This document shows positions 46,590-51,290 of a stretch of 51,290 bases of DNA, in pieces. Under the pieces are notes generated by a model. That model was not told the origin of the DNA and did no database searches. It saw nothing but the letters and a program-made list of their open reading frames with translations. Location of the stretch: positions 1 through 51,290 of the IMG/VR virus record IMGVR_UViG_3300031143_000770, one strand, 5' to 3'. Position 1 is the stretch's first letter, and each line of letters opens with the position of its first letter. This DNA is from a virus. A program made the position numbers and the translations under genes.

Positions 46590-47840
46590 ATGCAACCGTT
46601 TGAACTATTGGATAGGTTTGAACTGATGTACCCTAACAACAGTAAGTTATCAGATCTGCGTAGGGCATACATTGACAAAGATCTAAGTAGTATCTTTCGA
46701 TTACTACCAGCAGGACATAACGACTTACGTAAGGCAGTGATAGAACAAAACTTACATAGTATCTTTCGATTACTACCAGAAAAACATGAAGACTTACGTA
46801 AGGCGGTGATAGAACAAAACTTACATAGTATCTTTCGTTTGCTACCAGCAGAGCATGAAGAACTAGGCAGAGCAGTGATAGAACAAAACTTGCATAGTAT
46901 CTTTCGATTACTACCAAATGTTAGTAATGATGATCTTGAAGACTTACGTAAGGCAGTGATAGAACAAAACTTGCATAGTATCTTTCGTTTGCTACCAGAC
47001 GAGCATGAAGAACTAGGTAGAGCAGCAATAGAACAAAACTTACATAGTATCTTTAGACTAGTAGACGATGAAGACTTGCGTAGAGCAGTGATAGAACAAA
47101 ACTTGCATAGTATCTTTAGACTAGTAGATGATGAAGAATTACGCAAACTACTATTAGAAGATAATATTTGGAAGTTATGGCCTGTACTATCTAGATACAC
47201 TGATACACAGTTCGTTGAAGCATTCAAAAACTTCTTTGTCAATGATACTGAGATATGGGATGATTGTTTCGCAAGAGGACAGTTAGAAAGTAAACTATGG
47301 TTAGTGCGTGAATTGCAACAATGTAATATACCACTAGGCACTGTGTTTATTTGTGCGGGCTGGTATGCAACTATCGCTACTATGTTGTTTGAGAGCGACA
47401 TGGAAATAGATAAGATTCGCAGTTTTGATATTGATACTACTTGTGCAGAAATCGCAGAAGTGTTTAATAAGCCTTGGGTAGTAGATGGATGGAAGTTTAA
47501 AGCGGCTTACAAAGATATACACGATATTGATTTCACAGGAAAAACACCCTATAGTGTTTATAAATCAAATGGCGAAGAGCAATTGTTATGTGATAGTCCA
47601 GACACTGTTATAAACACAAGTTGTGAGCATATTGATAACTTTGAAGCATGGTATTCCAAGATACCAGATGGTAAATTGGTGATATTACAAAGTAATAACT
47701 TCTATGAAGTGGATGAACACGTAAATTGTGTTGCAGATGTTGATGAATTTATTGACACTGCGCCTATGAGTACTGTATTGTACAGTGGAGAATTAGAGTT
47801 GCCTAAGTATACTAGGTTTATGATAATTGGATATAAGTAA
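46590..47840 (+). CDS. Helical-repeat protein with methyltransferase-like C-terminal domain
   Basis: A 416-residue protein. Residues 20-190 are about eight near-identical repeats of the form LRKAVIEQNLHSIFRLLP plus a short variable spacer. The C-terminal 165 residues (TVFICAGWYATIATM, RSFDIDTTCAEIAEVF, VINTSCEHIDNFEAW, LVILQSNNFY, RFMIIGYK) resemble a Rossmann methyltransferase-type domain and match the C-terminus of the protein at 24005. The repeats may form a helical binding surface. Substrate unknown. Confidence 0.68.
   Translation: MQPFELLDRFELMYPNNSKLSDLRRAYIDKDLSSIFRLLPAGHNDLRKAVIEQNLHSIFRLLPEKHEDLRKAVIEQNLHSIFRLLPAEHEELGRAVIEQNLHSIFRLLPNVSNDDLEDLRKAVIEQNLHSIFRLLPDEHEELGRAAIEQNLHSIFRLVDDEDLRRAVIEQNLHSIFRLVDDEELRKLLLEDNIWKLWPVLSRYTDTQFVEAFKNFFVNDTEIWDDCFARGQLESKLWLVRELQQCNIPLGTVFICAGWYATIATMLFESDMEIDKIRSFDIDTTCAEIAEVFNKPWVVDGWKFKAAYKDIHDIDFTGKTPYSVYKSNGEEQLLCDSPDTVINTSCEHIDNFEAWYSKIPDGKLVILQSNNFYEVDEHVNCVADVDEFIDTAPMSTVLYSGELELPKYTRFMIIGYK
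46665..47130 (+). repeat. Tandem repeats of about 55-85 bp in the repeat-protein gene
   Basis: The segment gtgatagaacaaaactt and the following catagtatctttcg recurs about seven times with few substitutions, separated by short variable spacers. The copies are more alike at DNA level than needed for the protein, indicating recent expansion or gene conversion. Confidence 0.9.
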
Positions 47841-47866
47841 ATTAATCAATAATATTGGAGAGTAAC

Positions 47867-47983
47867 ATGGATGACAAACATTTAATATGGGGTACTATTG
47901 TACTGTTTATTGCATTTTGGGGTGAGCCTGACTTGCTTGATAGTGCGATTTCTTATTTAACCTATGCATCTGGCGGTAGGTAG
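47867..47983 (+). CDS. Small hydrophobic protein, 38 aa
   Basis: A 38-residue protein with one short hydrophobic stretch (LIWGTIVLFIAFWG). A good ribosome site (ggagag) is present and it lies 1 bp before the next ATG. Probably a small membrane protein. Confidence 0.55.
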   Translation: MDDKHLIWGTIVLFIAFWGEPDLLDSAISYLTYASGGR

Positions 47984-47984
47984 T

Positions 47985-48305
47985 ATGGACGAGTTAAAGA
48001 ATGCAGGTGATGTGGTAGAGAGAGCATTATTACATGCATACCAGCAGTCGAGTCATAACATGGAGTCTACTATGCAAATAGACGCAATGTACCCACAAAC
48101 TATTTATAATAGTGATGGTGTATCAGTTCAAAGATATACTGTCGTGGCTTCTACATTATCTGCATCTGGTAATACCACAGTGGTATGCTTTGGTATGGTT
48201 TTACAGTATGTTATTACAACTCCTAATACCAAATTTTATGAAGACTTAAAAGATAATATATTGGTGCTGGATCAAGATGTTGCAGGATGGTTATATAATG
48301 ATTGA
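47985..48305 (+). CDS. Hypothetical protein, 106 aa
   Basis: Unrecognised 106-residue protein. The ATG at 47985 (tagtATG) directly follows the preceding stop and is preferred over the upstream extension. The end overlaps the next gene by 8 bp. Confidence 0.6.
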   Translation: MDELKNAGDVVERALLHAYQQSSHNMESTMQIDAMYPQTIYNSDGVSVQRYTVVASTLSASGNTTVVCFGMVLQYVITTPNTKFYEDLKDNILVLDQDVAGWLYND

Positions 48306-48582
48306 TCTAATGCAAGCGAATCCGCGATTAACTATTGTTTTACTTGCTACAATTGTATATGCATTGGCTTACTGGATGGGACGAAATTCTTGTCAAAGTA
48401 TGATTGACGATGCGGTGCAAGCATCTGTTGCAGTCTCAATAAAAATAACAACAGAAACGGTAGTCAATGAACTTATTGATGCTGGTTATATTTGCTGTCG
48501 TGAGGAAGAAGAAGATGGTGAGATTGTATCTTACATGATTACATATGAAGAATATATTGCTTCAAATCCTCAAACTAAATAA
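48298..48582 (+). CDS. Membrane-anchored hypothetical protein, 94 aa
   Basis: A 94-residue protein with an N-terminal transmembrane helix (about residues 10-27, LTIVLLATIVYALAYWMG) and an acidic tail. The start is placed at 48298, overlapping the previous gene. Not recognised. Confidence 0.6.
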   Translation: MIDLMQANPRLTIVLLATIVYALAYWMGRNSCQSMIDDAVQASVAVSIKITTETVVNELIDAGYICCREEEEDGEIVSYMITYEEYIASNPQTK

Positions 48583-48586
48583 TACT

Positions 48587-49423
48587 ATGACAAGACTAGC
48601 AAAAGATAGTGTCGCACAAGATGACATTAAAGTAACCATTTTCAATCCAACCGATATTACTGAAATAGCAGATACAGACGAATTATATAATGCGTTTGAA
48701 TCTGGTTGGCCCGTGGTCATATCTGGATTAAAGATCCCTGGCATTGATTACGATTATTATAACGATTTGCCAGATTGGGTAATCGAAGATAATAAATGGA
48801 TTGCACCTTGGTATCCAAGTGATATTCGTAAACGAGATAGGTTACGCAACGAGCGAGATTGGTCAGAAGAACAGATTGATGAATTCGCACAGCAACACAA
48901 AGAATCAAATAAAGCATGGAATAATTTCTTTGCTGAGTTGATGCCTCGTTATGCAAATGCAACGGGTAAAAGTGTTAGTCACCGATACAATATGTTAGTT
49001 GAAAACAATTTACACTTCGACGAACTAGACCAAGAGCATACTGGACAAGAACAACAGATTCGTGTATTGACTAACATGGATAAACAACGCTGTCGTATTA
49101 CTGCGGTAGGTCCTAACATAGAACAATTGTATAATAAATACTATGATGAATTTAAGTTATGGGAATTAGATAAAGAAGACCCGCACGCATTCATTACAGA
49201 AATGCGCAATCGTTGTATTTGGAACGATAAAAATTGGTCACATTTCCACCACCCATTGCATTATATAACATGTGATCCAGGTGATATTTGGTTACTCAAT
49301 GCACAGTGGGTATCACATCAAATTGTATTCGGAGCAAAGTTACAAGTATTCGAAGCAGATATTCAGAAAGAACACATGCTAAACCCAGAGTTGGTTATGG
49401 CAGAACGTATTAAAAATTTATAA
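48587..49423 (+). CDS. 2OG-Fe(II) oxygenase-like protein
   Basis: A 278-residue protein. His143-x-Asp145 in NNLHFDELD and a later His in WVSHQIVFGAKLQ suggest the iron triad. The usual 2-oxoglutarate Arg is not obvious (Lys is nearby), so the assignment is tentative. The ATG at 48587 is preferred. It is followed 10 bp later by the amidinotransferase and then a radical SAM gene, so the three may modify one product. Confidence 0.5.
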   Translation: MTRLAKDSVAQDDIKVTIFNPTDITEIADTDELYNAFESGWPVVISGLKIPGIDYDYYNDLPDWVIEDNKWIAPWYPSDIRKRDRLRNERDWSEEQIDEFAQQHKESNKAWNNFFAELMPRYANATGKSVSHRYNMLVENNLHFDELDQEHTGQEQQIRVLTNMDKQRCRITAVGPNIEQLYNKYYDEFKLWELDKEDPHAFITEMRNRCIWNDKNWSHFHHPLHYITCDPGDIWLLNAQWVSHQIVFGAKLQVFEADIQKEHMLNPELVMAERIKNL

Positions 49424-49433
49424 GGAATAACAT

Positions 49434-50498
49434 ATGAACGCAGTTAACGCTTGGACAGAGTTTCAACCATTGAAGAAAGTAGTATTGGGTGCACCATTCC
49501 CAGAAACTGCATTTGATTGGCACGAAGATGAAGAGACACGAGACACTATGCGACAAATCTTCCGTGAAACAGCCGAAGATATTGAAGTATTAGCACAACT
49601 ATTAGAAGCACGTGGAATTGAAGTGGTACGTCCCAAGAACATCTTTACAATCACTGGTGAAGAACAGATTCAATTACCGTGGGCTCATTGTGCGTTTCCG
49701 AACCATCCATTAATGCCGCGCGATACGTTGATGCCATATGGTCATTCAATTTTTGAATGCTTTACAGGCGGTGACAATCGTTACTTTGAAAACCTAGCAT
49801 ACTATGATCACGTAGTAGAATGGTTTAAACAAGGTGCTGATTGGATTTCAATGCCTGGCTGCATGGTAGAAACTGGTAAAGGATATGATGAATACGTAGC
49901 AGAGCAGCGTGTACTGTATCATGCTGCAAATATGATCAAGTGTGGTGATACTATCTTATTCAGTCAACCATACGAAGGTGACAACAAGCGTGGACGTGGT
50001 ACGAATTTGGGCAAGGAATGGATGCAAAGAGAAATCAAACAGCGTTATCCTGATACTAAATTTATTGATATTCCAATTGGTGGTCACATAGATGGTAAGA
50101 TTGCATTATTGAAGCCGGGTGTTCTTATGACGTGGAACAAAGCATGGGTCCCAGAAGAATTCAAGAATTGGACAATCATTGAAGTAGAAGATGATTTTGA
50201 CATGCCAGCAGATTTTCAAAATACACGTAAGCGTAGATACTATAAAGAGTATGTACAGAAGTGGTTAAGTCATTGGGTAGGTTATGCAGACGAGTCTGTA
50301 TTTGATGTTAATGTATTATCATTGGATGAAAAGACGGTAATCTGTACAGGTAAAAACGATGCAGCATTTGCTGAAATGGAAGCAAACGGAATTGAACCAA
50401 TTGTTTGGCGATTCCGTCATCAGTATTTTTGGGATGGTGGTATCCATTGCTTGACTAGTGATATCGTACGTGAAGGTAATTGTGAGAATTATTTATGA
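49434..50498 (+). CDS. Amidinotransferase (glycine amidinotransferase-like)
   Basis: A 354-residue pentein-fold enzyme that moves an amidino group from arginine to an amine. Residues visible are the N-terminal KKVVLGAPFP, Asp in LMPRDTLMP, the catalytic His in IGGHIDGKI and the nucleophile Cys339 in GGIHCLTSDI. It is close to full length for the family. It sits between an oxygenase-like gene and a radical SAM gene; the acceptor amine is unknown. The stop overlaps the next start (ATGA). Confidence 0.85.
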   Translation: MNAVNAWTEFQPLKKVVLGAPFPETAFDWHEDEETRDTMRQIFRETAEDIEVLAQLLEARGIEVVRPKNIFTITGEEQIQLPWAHCAFPNHPLMPRDTLMPYGHSIFECFTGGDNRYFENLAYYDHVVEWFKQGADWISMPGCMVETGKGYDEYVAEQRVLYHAANMIKCGDTILFSQPYEGDNKRGRGTNLGKEWMQREIKQRYPDTKFIDIPIGGHIDGKIALLKPGVLMTWNKAWVPEEFKNWTIIEVEDDFDMPADFQNTRKRRYYKEYVQKWLSHWVGYADESVFDVNVLSLDEKTVICTGKNDAAFAEMEANGIEPIVWRFRHQYFWDGGIHCLTSDIVREGNCENYL

Positions 50499-51290
50499 GT
50501 ATGCTATGGCGTGATAATATACAAAGCCTACAAGTAGATGTTACTAGTTATTGTAATGCTAAGTGTGGTGGATGCGCTAGAAATGACGACGGTCATGAAA
50601 CAAGACCGGGTCTTATTCTTGAAAACTTTGATGTTGATGTATGGAATCGTATGGCAGAGCATGATACCAAAGATATTTTTATTAATGAACTGGTATTAAA
50701 CGGGAATTGGGGTGACTCTATGATGCATCCTAAAATTAAAGATATGGTTACAACATTTGCAAAATTTCATCCAGAAGCGAGTTTATATATTCATACCAAT
50801 GGCAGTATGCGCACGACCAAATTCTGGGCTTCTTTTGCCAAAGTTTGTCGTCAATTCTCAAATCATCGTGTAGTTTTTGCAGTAGACGGTCTAGAAGATA
50901 CACATGCGATATATCGTCGTAATACCGACTTTCTTAAAATTATGGAGAATATTAAAGCATTCACCGATGCGAATGGACGAGCGAGTGTAACCATGACCCT
51001 ATTTGAACACAATAAACATCAAGTAGAAGAAGTTAAAAAATTAGCACAATCGCTTAATGCAGATTTTGCCTTACGTTACAGTCATGGAGATGGACTAGAA
51101 GTAATTGCGCCTGGCGAAAATTATATGATATATGCATGTGATGAATTGCCCGAAGAGGAGGTAGAAGTAGAGCATGATAATTATAGATTAAGTGATTTAC
51201 CAAATTATATGGATAATCTAATTATATCAGATGCAATAGAACCTGTCGCATCAACATGTCCGTGGTTAGCAGATCGTCAAGTGCAAATTG
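50495..51290 (+). CDS. Radical SAM protein (3' end outside window)
   Basis: At least 265 residues. The radical cluster is Cys20-x3-Cys24-x2-Cys27 (YCNAKCGGCARND), with LVLNGNWGDSM in the SAM region and VVFAVDGLEDTHAIYRR. It is most similar in this window to the core gene at 26892 and to 35289. The C-terminal SPASM part, if any, is cut off. It is coupled to the amidinotransferase through ATGA. Confidence 0.8.
   Translation, partial: MSMLWRDNIQSLQVDVTSYCNAKCGGCARNDDGHETRPGLILENFDVDVWNRMAEHDTKDIFINELVLNGNWGDSMMHPKIKDMVTTFAKFHPEASLYIHTNGSMRTTKFWASFAKVCRQFSNHRVVFAVDGLEDTHAIYRRNTDFLKIMENIKAFTDANGRASVTMTLFEHNKHQVEEVKKLAQSLNADFALRYSHGDGLEVIAPGENYMIYACDELPEEEVEVEHDNYRLSDLPNYMDNLIISDAIEPVASTCPWLADRQVQI

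Noticed and set aside
46583-47401. 272-residue minus-strand ORF of repeated KILCKFCSI units
   Set aside because: It is the reverse complement of the helical-repeat gene. The repeats are inherited from the sense gene, and there is no start context.

Overview
The window looks like an AT-rich piece of a large T4-type myovirus genome, probably marine. Every gene that can be called is on the + strand. Genes are packed, with many ATGA or TAATG overlaps. The content is viral: a flap-type 5'-3' exonuclease, MazG-like and dCMP deaminase nucleotide enzymes, a zeta-toxin-like kinase, many short conserved phage proteins, and a large tRNA island. Two promoter classes recur. One is a host sigma70 type, 14 times TTGACA-N17-TATAAT-like. 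The other is a T4-like late box, NATAAATA or CTAAATA, 25-60 nt before genes. tRNA-His carries A73, a trait known from a clade of alphaproteobacteria, which hints at such a host; this is inference only.

Layout. 1-3.5 kb: a DpdA/TGT-like transglycosylase, GTP cyclohydrolase I and a phosphoribosyltransferase. 3.6-6.4 kb: a secreted subtilase with an autotransporter-like C-terminus. 6.4-11.6 kb: cytidylyltransferase, MazG-like protein, QueE, S-adenosylmethionine synthetase, exonuclease. 12.3-16.2 kb: secreted, cysteine-repeat and coiled-coil membrane proteins. 16.2-20.3 kb: dCMP deaminase, VWA/metallopeptidase, HAD phosphatase. 20.6-28 kb: sulfotransferase-like protein, 2OG-Fe(II) oxygenase, two twitch-type radical SAM enzymes, an MTA/SAH nucleosidase, a glycosyltransferase-like fusion, and a radical SAM/SPASM enzyme split into two ORFs. 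28.3-35.2 kb: about 25 tRNAs, several tRNA-like oddities, and stem-closed RNAs that are not tRNAs; an IscA-type Fe-S carrier, an ArcS-like protein and an alpha/beta hydrolase are embedded. 35.3-40.8 kb: another radical SAM/SPASM enzyme, a second 2OG oxygenase, ClpP, a probable virion protein, a kinase and a degenerate SNase. 42.8-45.2 kb: ClpX, IF-3, bS21 and ClpS. 45-51.3 kb: small proteins, a repeat protein, a third oxygenase, an amidinotransferase and a fifth radical SAM locus, cut by the window end.

How the genes may work together. (1) FolE, QueE, the DpdA-like enzyme and the ArcS-like protein fit a 7-deazaguanine DNA-modification pathway. QueD and QueC are not in the window. (2) MetK makes SAM, IscA can supply Fe-S clusters, five radical SAM loci use both, and the nucleosidase can clear 5'-deoxyadenosine and SAH. 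(3) ClpX, ClpP and ClpS form a phage proteolysis set. (4) IF-3, bS21, a probable initiator tRNA and the tRNA array suggest reprogramming of translation initiation and decoding. The most novel-looking element is a pair of paralogous structured RNAs at 31.58-31.90 kb. They share a conserved core but have different, compensating stems, and lie just downstream of a strong promoter inside the tRNA island.
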